64,000 bases of DNA, from assembly GCA_938743325.2 (NCBI GenBank), contig OW568895.1, positions 126,501 to 190,500 of the forward strand. The letters are read 5' to 3'. Both the position numbers and the translations under genes were made by a program. This stretch comes from Pycnococcus provasolii. Lineage: Eukaryota > Chlorophyta > Pseudoscourfieldiophyceae > Pseudoscourfieldiales > Pycnococcaceae. The notes beneath the pieces are model-generated. The model searched no databases and was not told the origin of the DNA. It worked only from the letters and a program-made list of their open reading frames with translations. This document shows positions 7,594-17,287 of the stretch, piece by piece; within the stretch, counting starts at the first letter, position 1; every line of letters starts with the position of its first letter.

Positions 7594-10473
7594 TCAAAGC
7601 GTCACGCGACTCAGCGCGCCCGCCAAGTCCGCGAACTGCGCGTGCGCCTGCTTAGCACTCTGCAAAGCCTGCTCCACGATGCTCGCGCCTGAGCCGCCGG
7701 AGGCATGAACGCGATACGACTCCAACGTACGACGCAACGAAGACGCATCGGATGCGAGCTCAACGCTCAACTCAGCCGCCGCCAAAGCGCCGGCGCCGAG
7801 CGACGCGTGCTCGGCGGCGGCATCCGGCGCCCACGCGGCGGACGCGCGTCCACTCTCAGCAACGCGCAACGCACGAACGGCACACGCGTGCCACTTCAGA
7901 CGTCGAGCCCACGTAACACGCAAGTGCTCGGCGCAGGCGACGAGCGCTCTCGCCTTTGCACCAAGCACGTACCCTCGTCGAGCGCTCATGTCACCAGGCT
8001 TCGGCGATGCTAGAGACGCAACGAGAGTATCCACGGTCGCCTCGGCGCCACCAGCAAGCATCGCGTCGCTGATTGCGCGCGCTCGGTGAAATGCAAGCGA
8101 GCCTGCGCGCACGAATGGCGCGTAGCTGTCCTCCGGTCCCGCATCAGCCTCCTCGACGCCAACATCATGATTGCCGTCGACAGATGATGCCGTCTCATTT
8201 GTGAAGGCTGCAACCTCCGCCGCTTCGAGCCTGGCGACGAGAGACGCGCCGCCGGGCAACGATGCCTGCGCGAGCATCTTGGTCGCAGGCGCCGCCTCGC
8301 ACAATCTTCCAATGTCACCGGCTGGTTCATGCACCGGATCATTGAGAACCTCAAGCACGCAGAGAGGAACGCCGCGCAGCTCACCGCTCGTGGCAAACGC
8401 CACATCCGCCGTCGTTGGTGCGTCTGAAACACGACTTGCGCGCTCAAAGGCACCGACATCGGCAACGCCGTAGTCTCCTGGAGCGATGCACCTGGCGTCA
8501 AAAGCAGCGAGACTCTCAAGCCTGGGAACGCAACTGAATACCGCAGGATCGACAAGCGTGCGCGCGCCTGGGTGAACACGCACGACGAGACGGGGGTGAC
8601 CTCGACCTGCGTGCTTAACCGCCGCAAGAGCGGCGTGCTGTGCTATGGCAAGGCTCAGTAGCAGATCCTCTCCACTCGGCGGCGCGCCGCCCGGAACCGC
8701 AAGACTCGCGGGCGTGCGAAGCGCGTCTGCACGTGCACGATCGACAGCGCGCTCCACTGGGCCGAGTACCTCTGCAACCGCCTCGAGTGCCACGTCCACA
8801 TTTCCCGAGTTTGGCGTCGCTTGCGCCTGTGACGATGTCGCAGACTTTGCCGCGCCGAGGGGAACGCTCGCCCATTCACACGAGGAAGCCAGACAAGCAA
8901 GTGCAATTCTACGGCAGAGCGCGGGATCGGTGGCGCGTGATCCATGCACATCAACTGACGACGGCAGTCCAACCCCACATGCCATCACAGCAGCGAGCAA
9001 GTCAGTCTGCGATAGGCGACCGGCGCCGTCTGTGGTAGATCCACGTCCGTGCGCCACCGCCAAGATGCGCGCTGCGACGAGCAGAGAGGCACCGTCGTCA
9101 GCCGCGGCCGCGGCTGTGTCAATCGATGCGATGAGAGACGAGTGCCTGGCCGCGACGCGCGTGAGCACTTCAGGCACGATGACGGTTCCAGCACGCCGAC
9201 GAAGAGCACCGAATGCAACTGGAGTTAGAGGGTGAGCAAGCACGCTTGGAACGCCAGCGGCAGCCGCAGGCGGTGGCAGTACACTGCTAGGCGAGCGTGC
9301 GCCAACGATCGGCGCAAGCTTTCCACCTCTTGCGCCACGATTTCCCGCAAGTCCGTTGGACATTCCAAGGGGCTTAGGCGGGCTTCGACGCCGCATCTCC
9401 TTCAGACGCTGCAGGAATACTGCCATCGTAATCGCCGATGGGGATGCGATGCTCGCCACCGCGCGTGCCTCGGCATCCGTGCAGTCTGGACGCACGCGTC
9501 TCGCCAACGCGAATGCCACCTCAGGCGTGACCGACAGGCTGTCGAATCGCTGGTTGTTTTCGTCGGCTGGCACTCTATTTCCCGCTCGTACCATTGCCGC
9601 CGCCTTGAGCTGATTTTTCTTGCAGAATTGACGCACCGCGCCATTTACGTCCCACGCCGTAGCGTATTGCTCATCGACTTCGGCGGCTGGCGCCACAGCA
9701 GGCGCTGATGCACTGACGCTAGCGTTTTCGCGCTCCCTCGGTTCGTCGCCTCCTTGGTCTTTACACCGCGCAGGCACGCGTGCGGGTAACCTTCCGCCAC
9801 CTGGCCCTGCAGTTGCGAAAAGAAACGCCAGCGCCGGCACTCGTCCTGCCGCCATTTCTGCCGCCAGCGCGGCGTCTGTTCCCTGCGGCGCGTCGTCGGC
9901 ATCGTGGACGATGAGCGCCGCCCCCGGTGCGTTTGCACTCCGTGCCGCCTCGGCAGCCGCTCGCGCGAGGCACGCGACGGCGTCCGTGGCGTTCATTCCG
10001 CGCGGCGCCGGTGCGTGCGCGGCTGCGAGCGGCTGGAGCACGTTCGTGAACGTGGCTGCAGCACCCGCGGCGTCGTTTCGCTCCGCCTGGTCAAGTTCGC
10101 GCGAGGTGGCGTTGCTGACGATCGCGAGCGGCACGCCGGCCGCGGCGCACGCCACAGCGGCACGCGCGGCCATGGCGCCCTGTTCGTGCGCGAGCGACGC
10201 GGCGAGTCTCGCGGCGTTTCTGAGCACGGCGGCCGCCCCGTTCGCGCCAGCGTTTGCGACGTGCTCGATTCGCGCGTTGAGATCCTCTGCAGAAACACCG
10301 GCAGCAGCAGCACCAGAAGCAGCACCTGAATCTGAGCCGGCAAGCTCAGAAGGCTTAACTAGTGAACCATCTTCTAGGAGATCTCCCCCATGGATTCCAT
10401 GGATCCCCCCTAATAATAACGCATGATGAGCATCCAAGAGACTCCAAGAGACACCGGCACCAGAGAGAGACAT
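7594..10473 (-). CDS. large Ala-rich protein of unknown function (959 aa)
   Basis: The start at ATG 10473 (MSLSGAGVSWSLLDAHHALL) is preferred; the frame stays open to 10815, but that part begins at a weak position and overlaps an RCC1-like relic on the other strand. The protein is about a quarter alanine, has a polar disordered linker near its middle (KENASVSASAPAVAPAAEVD-like) and long amphipathic helices at the C-terminus. Base composition and third-position GC match its neighbours, which argues for real coding. I recognise no domain. A stretch with FLFLFFLSGQACLCRLLLVSF would add a membrane segment if the longer frame were used. Confidence 0.7.
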   Translation of the reverse strand: MSLSGAGVSWSLLDAHHALLLGGIHGIHGGDLLEDGSLVKPSELAGSDSGAASGAAAAGVSAEDLNARIEHVANAGANGAAAVLRNAARLAASLAHEQGAMAARAAVACAAAGVPLAIVSNATSRELDQAERNDAAGAAATFTNVLQPLAAAHAPAPRGMNATDAVACLARAAAEAARSANAPGAALIVHDADDAPQGTDAALAAEMAAGRVPALAFLFATAGPGGGRLPARVPARCKDQGGDEPRERENASVSASAPAVAPAAEVDEQYATAWDVNGAVRQFCKKNQLKAAAMVRAGNRVPADENNQRFDSLSVTPEVAFALARRVRPDCTDAEARAVASIASPSAITMAVFLQRLKEMRRRSPPKPLGMSNGLAGNRGARGGKLAPIVGARSPSSVLPPPAAAAGVPSVLAHPLTPVAFGALRRRAGTVIVPEVLTRVAARHSSLIASIDTAAAAADDGASLLVAARILAVAHGRGSTTDGAGRLSQTDLLAAVMACGVGLPSSVDVHGSRATDPALCRRIALACLASSCEWASVPLGAAKSATSSQAQATPNSGNVDVALEAVAEVLGPVERAVDRARADALRTPASLAVPGGAPPSGEDLLLSLAIAQHAALAAVKHAGRGHPRLVVRVHPGARTLVDPAVFSCVPRLESLAAFDARCIAPGDYGVADVGAFERASRVSDAPTTADVAFATSGELRGVPLCVLEVLNDPVHEPAGDIGRLCEAAPATKMLAQASLPGGASLVARLEAAEVAAFTNETASSVDGNHDVGVEEADAGPEDSYAPFVRAGSLAFHRARAISDAMLAGGAEATVDTLVASLASPKPGDMSARRGYVLGAKARALVACAEHLRVTWARRLKWHACAVRALRVAESGRASAAWAPDAAAEHASLGAGALAAAELSVELASDASSLRRTLESYRVHASGGSGASIVEQALQSAKQAHAQFADLAGALSRVTL

Positions 10474-10990
10474 GAATGACACAAGCAAGAGGCGACACAA
10501 ACAAGCTTGCCCAGAAAGAAAAAATAAAAACAAGAAATGGCCGGCCTGAGAGGACGCGGCAACACGTACTTTAAGTTTAGTCAACACGTACTTGGGTGCC
10601 CCCCTGTTCAAACTAACTCGCCAAAACTCGCCCTCGGGGGGGAAGTTGAGGAAATTCCTGGTCGTTCTGTTCTGGTGTGTATCCCCGCAGTTGTCAACGG
10701 CAGTACCGCGTGTTGGGGAAGCAACGGCTTCGACCAGGCACCGACTCCAGATGCCAGAAGACGACTCGTGAGGAGTACGGCGAGGACAACTACGATACGC
10801 CACTCTCAGCGCCAACTTTCAGGCCAACCAGGCACCGGCCGAGGTTCCCGTTTTGTTTTGTAAGGGATCAATCAGTGGTGTAAAGAATTTGTTGCAGCAT
10901 TAGCTAAATACACAACATTATAAAGCTAACTAAGGTACGTATTTTGCTAAATCTTTTTTCTTATTAAGGAGCCCTGTTATAAGCTCAATC
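10474..10990. other. intergenic with a lone RCC1-like repeat relic
   Basis: No complete gene. Positions 10690-10749 read on the plus strand as VVNGSTACWGSNGFDQAPTP, which matches one unit of the two RCC1-like arrays at 21.5 and 38.5 kb. It is isolated, has no flanking units and is not preceded by a good start. Confidence 0.5.
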
Positions 10991-12736
10991 TCAAGCAGGC
11001 AGCTCCTTGCCGTACAACGTGAGGTACTCAGCCTCCGCGGCGGACACGAATGCGCGCTGGTCGAATGTGCCGAGCAAAATGCTGCCGCAGTCAGGATTAA
11101 TCATCGCAAACGCGTAGTCCAAGAACGCATCGATGCGTTCAGACAGCGTGCGCTCGTGCTTCACATCCATCCCCCAGAAGTCGCTGCTCTTCCGACGCGG
11201 AATCAACGGCTCCTCGCCGTCGTTCAGGCGCTCGACCGCACTGTCGAGCGCGTCGACGGTATGCCGAAAGTCGTGCTCACGAAGGTCGTCCGCCGTGGGA
11301 AGGTCCTTCACATCCGCAAGCCTGCAAATCACCTCGAGGAACTCGTCAAACGCAAGCGAGTCGGCATCGTCTCGAGCCTTGATCTCGTCGGACACCTGAG
11401 TCTGGCTCCACGTGAACATGAGGTGGATCTCGCGAGGTGTGAGCCTGCGCGTCTTGCGGTCGTCGAAGATGTCAAGTCGGTGCATGAACCAGTTGAATTC
11501 CGCGAGCGTGATCGGGTTGAAGTCCGGGCCGACGCAAAGCGAGTACAGAATGCGGATCTGCTTCTGGTACTTCAGCAGCGTGTCGAGCACGCCCGCGTTG
11601 TACAGGCGATCTCTCCGGAAAATGTTGCGGTCGATGAGCTGAGGCGGGATCTTCGCGTCCACGTTCCGCATCAGGTACTTGAGGAAGTCCGCCGCCTGCG
11701 CCGACAGCGTGTGCACGCCCTCGCCGCGCGGGAAGAGCGACGCCATGCGGATGATGCAGTGAATGAACTCGAAGCGGAGCATGACGTCGTCTTCGTTCGC
11801 GGCGTTTTCTGCCGCCTTCTTCTTCGACACCTTCGCGCCCTCCGGCGCCTCCACCTCGGCGTTCACCTGCGCGAACACGCCCTTCAGGTCCATGGCGCCG
11901 AACACCGGGTTCGCCGGGTCGAACGCTCCCTGGTAGAAGCCGGCGGCGGACGCGAACTCGATGAACTCGCTCTCGTCCATGCCGTGCATCGCGCCGTCGG
12001 CTGCGTACGCGGAGAAGAAGGAGAACAGCCGGTTCAGGACGGCGTAGTTCTCGTTCATCGCCTTCTTCAGCTCCTTGCCCTCCTTGTTCAGCTCGAGCTT
12101 CTTCTTCTTCACGGCGCCGAGCTTGGCGTTTTCGCAGAACTCGGCGAATGACGGCGAGCTCTCGACGCGCTTCCAGTCCGTCTTGAATGCTTTCTCGATG
12201 AGCTCGTTCGAGTCGAAGTACGCCGCGCTCTCCGACGAGCGTTTTCGCGCGGCGAACACGCTTGTGTCGAGCATAGGTCCCATGGCCGCGACGCGCTTCT
12301 CGAGGTCGTCACTCTTACCCTTGGAAGCTTCCAGCTGGTCGCGGTAGCTGACAAAGCGGTTGTAGGCGCGCGAGAACTCGTTAAAGTCGAGCGTTTTGTT
12401 GTTGTCACTGTCGAAGTGGGCGAACGTTTCGTCGACAAGCTTCTGCCTGTCGTCGTCTTCGACGTCGTCGAGCACGCCCATTTCCTCGAGCATGGATCGA
12501 AACTCGACGATGTCCACCGTCATGGACTCGTCGAGGTCAAACTTCATGAAAGCCTCACGCGCGCGGTTTTCGAGTTGTTCCTGCTCTTCGAAGAACACCT
12601 TCATCTCCTCCGCCTGTTTCTTCGCAGCTTTTTTCGCAGCTTTCTTGGTAAGTTTCTCGTCGTAAGCAGGTTGGTCTTTGAGAGTTTTCGCCTCTTCGAT
12701 TCCACGCTTACGCGCCATCTCCGAGCGCGAAGGCAT
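10991..12736 (-). CDS. EF-hand calcium-binding protein (581 aa)
   Basis: Starts at ATG 12736. Residues 1-65 are a Lys/Ala/Glu-rich helix (KKAAKKAAKKQAEE). Two adjacent EF-hand loops follow: Asp67-Leu-Asp69-Glu-Ser71-Met-Thr73...Glu78 and Asp109-Ser-Asp111-Asn-Asn113-Lys-Thr115...Glu120, both with good Ca2+ ligand spacing. The remaining 450 residues resemble the degenerate EF-hand region of protist flagellar or cytoskeletal proteins (TPREIHLMFTWSQTQVSDE, FDEFLEVICRLAD). Calcium sensing is well supported; the partner and location are not. It is divergent from the arginine decarboxylase gene across a 459-bp spacer. Confidence 0.85.
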   Translation of the reverse strand: MPSRSEMARKRGIEEAKTLKDQPAYDEKLTKKAAKKAAKKQAEEMKVFFEEQEQLENRAREAFMKFDLDESMTVDIVEFRSMLEEMGVLDDVEDDDRQKLVDETFAHFDSDNNKTLDFNEFSRAYNRFVSYRDQLEASKGKSDDLEKRVAAMGPMLDTSVFAARKRSSESAAYFDSNELIEKAFKTDWKRVESSPSFAEFCENAKLGAVKKKKLELNKEGKELKKAMNENYAVLNRLFSFFSAYAADGAMHGMDESEFIEFASAAGFYQGAFDPANPVFGAMDLKGVFAQVNAEVEAPEGAKVSKKKAAENAANEDDVMLRFEFIHCIIRMASLFPRGEGVHTLSAQAADFLKYLMRNVDAKIPPQLIDRNIFRRDRLYNAGVLDTLLKYQKQIRILYSLCVGPDFNPITLAEFNWFMHRLDIFDDRKTRRLTPREIHLMFTWSQTQVSDEIKARDDADSLAFDEFLEVICRLADVKDLPTADDLREHDFRHTVDALDSAVERLNDGEEPLIPRRKSSDFWGMDVKHERTLSERIDAFLDYAFAMINPDCGSILLGTFDQRAFVSAAEAEYLTLYGKELPA

Positions 12737-13195
12737 ATTGCTAATAACGAACGAAGCGGAGTGGAATAGAGCCTAGAGGGGAGGTCAACGCTGTGCGACA
12801 AGCCGACACTCACTCGCTCAACTCAACACACACGAATACGAATGGCACGAATGGCACGAACACGAACACGAACACGAACGCTGGTAAAAACAACCTTGGC
12901 AGGGAGCACATATACATTGACCACCTCGTTGAGTGCGTGTTAGCATCGGCCGCGAGCTTGACCACCTCGTTGAGTGCGTGTTAGCATCGGCCGCGAGCTT
13001 GCAGCCTTGCACGACCTCCTCGCCAGTTGCCACTCACTCACTCCGTCGTTTCGTTTTGGTTTGGCATCCGCGCCATTTCCATCTCACCTCTCTGCGTCTG
13101 CGTCTGCGTCGTGTCTCTTCGTTGCGCTTCGCACTTGGGCGCTTCGCACTTTCTCGTTTCAGTCATCTGTCTCGTTTTGTCTCATAACGACGGCT
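12737..13195. promoter_or_regulatory. divergent promoter region with a 41-bp tandem duplication
   Basis: Spacer between the EF-hand gene (minus) and arginine decarboxylase (plus). It contains a CGAACA-type microsatellite (about 12855-12885), an exact 41-bp tandem duplication (12917-12957 and 12958-12998) and T/C-rich sequence leading to the ATG at 13196. The decarboxylase frame is open upstream to 12974 but only with a GTG that lies inside the duplication. Confidence 0.5.
12917..12998. repeat. 41-bp exact tandem duplication
   Basis: Two head-to-tail copies beginning TTGACCACCTCGTTGAGTGC, followed by three more matching bases. No mismatches were seen, so it is recent. Confidence 0.9.
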
Positions 13196-15610
13196 ATGGT
13201 GAAGACGAACACAAGTCAACCACGATCGGTTGGTGTGGCAAAGTGTGTCTTCGGACACAACAACAGCACGTTACTGGCGCGACGAAGCACCGCGCGGTTA
13301 CGGTTTTTCCCTCAAAATACGAAGAGGCCTCGGCGCAGCGCCTCTTGCACAGACAACAACACGCAAGCAGCCCCTCTCGCGGCGATCCCGACGAACTACG
13401 AACAGCTACATGACACACACGCTGCGCCGTCGTCGTGGACGGCGGAAGACGGCGAACGCCTCTACAACGTGCAAGCGTGGGCGGGCGGCTTCTACCGGGG
13501 CGACGAGCACGGACAAATGTGCGTGTCGCTCTCCTCCGAGGGCGACGACGACGGCATACCGCTCGCGACGCCAAGGGACGGTGACAACGACGGCGATGCC
13601 GTACCTCTCCGTGACGTCGTCAGTCAAGCACGCGCCTTGGGCGCACAAACACCCATGGTCATTCGCATACCCCACATAGCAAAAAGGCGCGCGGAAAGAC
13701 TGCAGGAGTCGTTCGCACGCGCGTGGGAACGCTTTGGGAGCGAGGACGTTCTCACGGGAAACCACGACGCCATCTTTCCCGTCAAGTGCCAGCCGAGCAT
13801 GCACGTTCTCGACAACGCGGGGAACGCAGGCCTAGAGGTGGGCTCGAAGCCAGAGCTGATACGCGCAACTCTACAGCTTCACCGCCGACGCGAAGGAAAC
13901 GGCGTCGCGCGTGATGATCCACCTTGGCTCGTGTGCAACGGGCCGAAGGACGGCGCGTACATCACCGCGGCTTCAGCGGTGCACCGTGCCCGCCTTGCAA
14001 ACGTCGCCGTTGTGCTCGAGAGCGTTGACGACGTCAGCGCAGCCATAGCAGCGTTGCCCGACGGCGGAGACTTGCCGCTGATGGGAGTACGCCTGCAGCT
14101 TCGCAGCCGGCATGGCGGGCGGTACGGCGTCACGAGCGGCGATGGCTCGAAGTTTGGCCTCAACGCCGCCGACATTCTCTCCACGCTCGCACGTCTCGAG
14201 AACGAAGCGCCGCACTTACTCGCTCGCTTGCAGGTTCTGCACTACCACGCAGGATCGCAATTTCCGTCCATTGCGAATGTTAAGGCTGCTGCACGCGAGG
14301 CGAGCCAATTCTACGTGGAGCTACGTCGCCGTGGCGTGCCACTTCGCGCGGTGGATATCGGCGGTGGACTAGCGGTGGACTATGCTGGCGCATACGATGG
14401 CCTAAGTGCGCACAGCAGGGACTATCATGCCGACCAGTATGCGAGCGACGTCGTCGCCGCATTCGTCGATGCAGTGCGCGCGACGAGCGGCAACGAACCA
14501 TGCGGCGGCGCGAATCATCTCACCATTCTCACCGAGGCGGGACGCTGGACGGCATCACATTCTGCAGTGGTTGTATTCCGTGCAGCCCCATCTACTCCGC
14601 CGTCACTTCGAGATCTCGAGGAGAAGTGCGCCGCGTCGCTCGAGTGCGCGGGGTTAGGGTGTTCGAATAATGACGAGCATCGTGGTTGTGGTAGCGTGGG
14701 CGCCGCCGAAAATCTTCTAAAGGCTCTCGCCGAAGATGCGTTTGAGCCGCTTCACGAGGCTTCGGTTGATCCAGATGGTGTGGTACCTCGCGCGCCTGCA
14801 CGTTGGAGTCGTGTAGCCACGGAGGCGCTGGCTGATGCAGAGCAGCTTCGCGACGAAGTTCGTGTGCTGTTCGACCTCGGCCTTGCAAGTCTTGAGCAGC
14901 GTGCCGCGGCTGAGGTGTGCCGCGACGCCGTGCATGCTCGAGCGAGTGTGGTGCTGGCAGCAGCACAAGCCGCGTCTCAGGAAAAGACGAAAGAAGGACG
15001 ATCCGCTATCTCAGCACCAATGACACGGGACCCGCCATCTCCGCGCCGGTGCGCTGCCAGTCTAAGCGTATTTCGCAGTCTACCAGACTCGTGGGCCATT
15101 AGCCAGCTGTTTCCCATCGTGCCGCTGTGTCATCTCAACCAGCCGCCTGCGAGCTACGTGCGCTTCATTGATGCAACGTGCGACTCGGATGGCGTGCTGA
15201 ATCAGTACGTCTGGTGGCCCGAGGCACTTGCGGCTTCACTGGACCGAGATGACAATCAAACGCAGTCATCGAAGTCGGTGGGGTTGCTGCGTTCACTTTC
15301 GGAATCGAATGGACTTGTGCACGACGGGTTGCCGGTGCCTAACTATCAGTTTGATGGAGCCGAGCCACTGTTTGGCGCATTTCTCACAGGCGCGTACCAG
15401 GAGAGCCTAGGCTCCAAACACAACCTCTTTGGCCCGGCGGACGAGGTGGTGCTCCATGCCACGGGCGACGTGTCTATCGCTTCGCTTGGCGCGCGGAGTG
15501 GTGACATGGGTAGTGAGGACGACGAAAAAGATATTACTTGCATGGATGGCGCGCTAGGCGATGCCATGCGTACACTCGCGGATACCAGCACGTATCCCAA
15601 CGAAATGTAA
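13196..15610 (+). CDS. ADC: biosynthetic arginine decarboxylase (PLP-dependent)
   Basis: This 804-residue enzyme converts arginine to agmatine, the first step of one polyamine route. The alanine-racemase-fold barrel carries FPVKCQ with the PLP lysine Lys197, HYHAGSQ, DIGGGLAVDY (Asp387, glycines 389-391) and the phosphate-binding LTEAGRW (Glu447). The C-terminal domain has TCDSDGVLNQ with catalytic Cys662 at the partner active site. Gaps relative to bacterial SpeA are small and low in complexity. The start at 13196 (MVKTNTSQPRS) gives about 60 basic, Ser-rich residues before the enzyme, consistent with an organelle transit peptide. It is of the SpeA/plant ADC class, not ornithine decarboxylase. 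Confidence 0.9.
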   Translation: MVKTNTSQPRSVGVAKCVFGHNNSTLLARRSTARLRFFPQNTKRPRRSASCTDNNTQAAPLAAIPTNYEQLHDTHAAPSSWTAEDGERLYNVQAWAGGFYRGDEHGQMCVSLSSEGDDDGIPLATPRDGDNDGDAVPLRDVVSQARALGAQTPMVIRIPHIAKRRAERLQESFARAWERFGSEDVLTGNHDAIFPVKCQPSMHVLDNAGNAGLEVGSKPELIRATLQLHRRREGNGVARDDPPWLVCNGPKDGAYITAASAVHRARLANVAVVLESVDDVSAAIAALPDGGDLPLMGVRLQLRSRHGGRYGVTSGDGSKFGLNAADILSTLARLENEAPHLLARLQVLHYHAGSQFPSIANVKAAAREASQFYVELRRRGVPLRAVDIGGGLAVDYAGAYDGLSAHSRDYHADQYASDVVAAFVDAVRATSGNEPCGGANHLTILTEAGRWTASHSAVVVFRAAPSTPPSLRDLEEKCAASLECAGLGCSNNDEHRGCGSVGAAENLLKALAEDAFEPLHEASVDPDGVVPRAPARWSRVATEALADAEQLRDEVRVLFDLGLASLEQRAAAEVCRDAVHARASVVLAAAQAASQEKTKEGRSAISAPMTRDPPSPRRCAASLSVFRSLPDSWAISQLFPIVPLCHLNQPPASYVRFIDATCDSDGVLNQYVWWPEALAASLDRDDNQTQSSKSVGLLRSLSESNGLVHDGLPVPNYQFDGAEPLFGAFLTGAYQESLGSKHNLFGPADEVVLHATGDVSIASLGARSGDMGSEDDEKDITCMDGALGDAMRTLADTSTYPNEM

Positions 15611-15829
15611 CATAACTGTAAGTCAAATTCCCTGGCGAGACATGAAATTTGGGGGTTTTGGGACCCCCAATCCCTTACGATAGGGGTTCCCCACGTCCAG
15701 GTCAGCCGAGAGGAAGAGGGACTCGAGAGCAGGAAGTCGTTTTCGCTGTTCCTTACTTTCTTTCTTTTCGGGAACCAGACGTCCATTTTGCTCGTTGTGT
15801 GTGGTGAGCAGCATTCAGACAGTCAGAGC

Positions 15830-17068
15830 ATGTCCTTGCACGACATGATTAGCATTGAGAATAATCTCAAGAAGAAGTGCGTCGTGTGTTTCGATGATGA
15901 ACTTCCACCCTCCTCTTCTTGCAGTTTCTTGCAGTGTCGCTCATGTGATTCGATTCTATGTTCCAGTTGTGCGTCGACGATGAGTTCTGCTGGTTCGGCT
16001 CGTATTGTTGTATGCCCCGTTCCAGCGTGCCGTGTCCCTTACGTCGACGCAGATGTCGCGCGCGCAATACCGACCGACTTATTTGACGCCATGATTCAAA
16101 GACGTGTTGACGCAAAGGCGGCGAAAGCACTAAGAGACGCAGAAAGGAAAATCAACGACGCGGAAGAAGCATTGCTGAACGCAAACGACGACGTACTAGA
16201 GAAGGCGCGTGCAAGAAGAGCATGCAAGCACGTAAACGACCAGATTCTTACCACGAAGTGCCCGAAGTGCAGCACGGCGTTCCACGACTTCGACGGGTGC
16301 TTCAGCCTCAAGTGCGCCGCGCCGGATTGTGGGACGCACTTCTGCGCGTGGTGTTTGCGATTTCACGACGACAACGCGCAGGAGACGCACGCGCACATCG
16401 CGAGATGCACTCGCCGCCACGAGGATGCAAAAGACAAGTTCTTTGCGCCTAAAGCGCTGTACCACGCCGTGCGCAAGCGCGAGCAGGAGGTGAAATTGCG
16501 CACGTATTTACAAACGTTGCCTCAGTCGACGCGCGAAAGGGTGCTCGAGGACGACATGCTCGGGCGTGACCTTCGTGAACGTGGGCTTGCTGTCAACGAA
16601 CCTCAACGCCAACCGCAACCTGGTGACACGCTAGCTCCTCGGCAACAACGCCAACCGCAACCTGGCGATACGCTCGCACGACGAGAAGCTCCTATGCAGC
16701 GGCAACAACGCCAACCGCAACAAATGTTTTACGTCACGTCGACGGGAAGCTGTTGGCATGCATCCGTGACATGCTCAGGCTTGCGAAACAGCAGAAGCAC
16801 GCGCGGAGTAGCCGTACTTCCGCCTGGAGTTCGTCCATGCCGCCTTTGCGCCGGCGGCGCCGCACCTCGCCCGCAACGCTTCGTTCAAGCTCTTGACCGT
16901 GGAATGCACTTCAATGCATACGCCGCCGCATCCGTGTTTGTCACTCCGACGGGCAGTTGCTACCACACATCCGAGTCGTGCAGCAGCTTGCGCCGTAGCC
17001 GCAACGTCCGTCGCACGAGTGCAGCGGACGTATCCGCTCGCTTGAGGCCGTGCAGTTTGTGCAGCTAA
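15830..17068 (+). CDS. RING/Rcat (RBR-like) zinc protein with two C-terminal TGSC[WY]H modules
   Basis: 412 residues from ATG 15830. A RING1-like module begins at Cys17-x2-Cys20 and continues with CRSCDSILCSSC and VVCPVPAC. A long charged helix follows. A second zinc module starts CPKC (Cys144, Cys147) and has DGCFSLKC, with Cys157 where RBR ligases carry the catalytic cysteine, and then CGTHFCAWC. After a Gln/Pro linker with repeated RQPQPGDTLA come two copies, near 299-340 and 369-412, of a module [FY]VTxTGSC[WY]HxSxxCSxLRxSR ending RPCxLC. That module resembles small Cys/His motifs at the ends of bacterial nucleases and ComEC-like proteins. E3 ubiquitin ligase activity is likely but the IBR module is not clear. 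Overall the pairing is unfamiliar to me. Confidence 0.75.
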   Translation: MSLHDMISIENNLKKKCVVCFDDELPPSSSCSFLQCRSCDSILCSSCASTMSSAGSARIVVCPVPACRVPYVDADVARAIPTDLFDAMIQRRVDAKAAKALRDAERKINDAEEALLNANDDVLEKARARRACKHVNDQILTTKCPKCSTAFHDFDGCFSLKCAAPDCGTHFCAWCLRFHDDNAQETHAHIARCTRRHEDAKDKFFAPKALYHAVRKREQEVKLRTYLQTLPQSTRERVLEDDMLGRDLRERGLAVNEPQRQPQPGDTLAPRQQRQPQPGDTLARREAPMQRQQRQPQQMFYVTSTGSCWHASVTCSGLRNSRSTRGVAVLPPGVRPCRLCAGGAAPRPQRFVQALDRGMHFNAYAAASVFVTPTGSCYHTSESCSSLRRSRNVRRTSAADVSARLRPCSLCS

Positions 17069-17287
17069 AAAGTAAAAAGTATGTTAGTTGGTATTTTTTG
17101 TACATAATTGGTGTGTTATTTATTTACAAGCACCACCCACGTCCGCCATGGAATAATTAAGTTCTTCATACCATGATATACAGTGGTGGAAATGAGCGCG
17201 TTTCGAGTTCTCCATCAGGAATGGTCGACGGAACAAGTCGGGCTTTGATTTCCTCCTGCCAACCCCCTCGCCGCTCTCATTTCTTGA

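Noticed and set aside
8640-9235. Plus-strand frames inside the 959-residue minus-strand gene
   Set aside because: Several overlapping Arg/Ala/Ser-rich frames occur on both strands as expected at high GC; only the minus frame is open for nearly 3 kb.
11156-12151. 331-residue plus-strand frame inside the EF-hand gene
   Set aside because: A GC-rich shadow frame; its leucine/arginine/histidine-rich translation has no motif and lacks ATG context, while the minus frame has proper EF-hand loops.
12974-13195. Extended N-terminus of arginine decarboxylase from 12974
   Set aside because: The extension starts at GTG inside the 41-bp duplication; the first ATG in frame is 13196 and gives a sensible leader.
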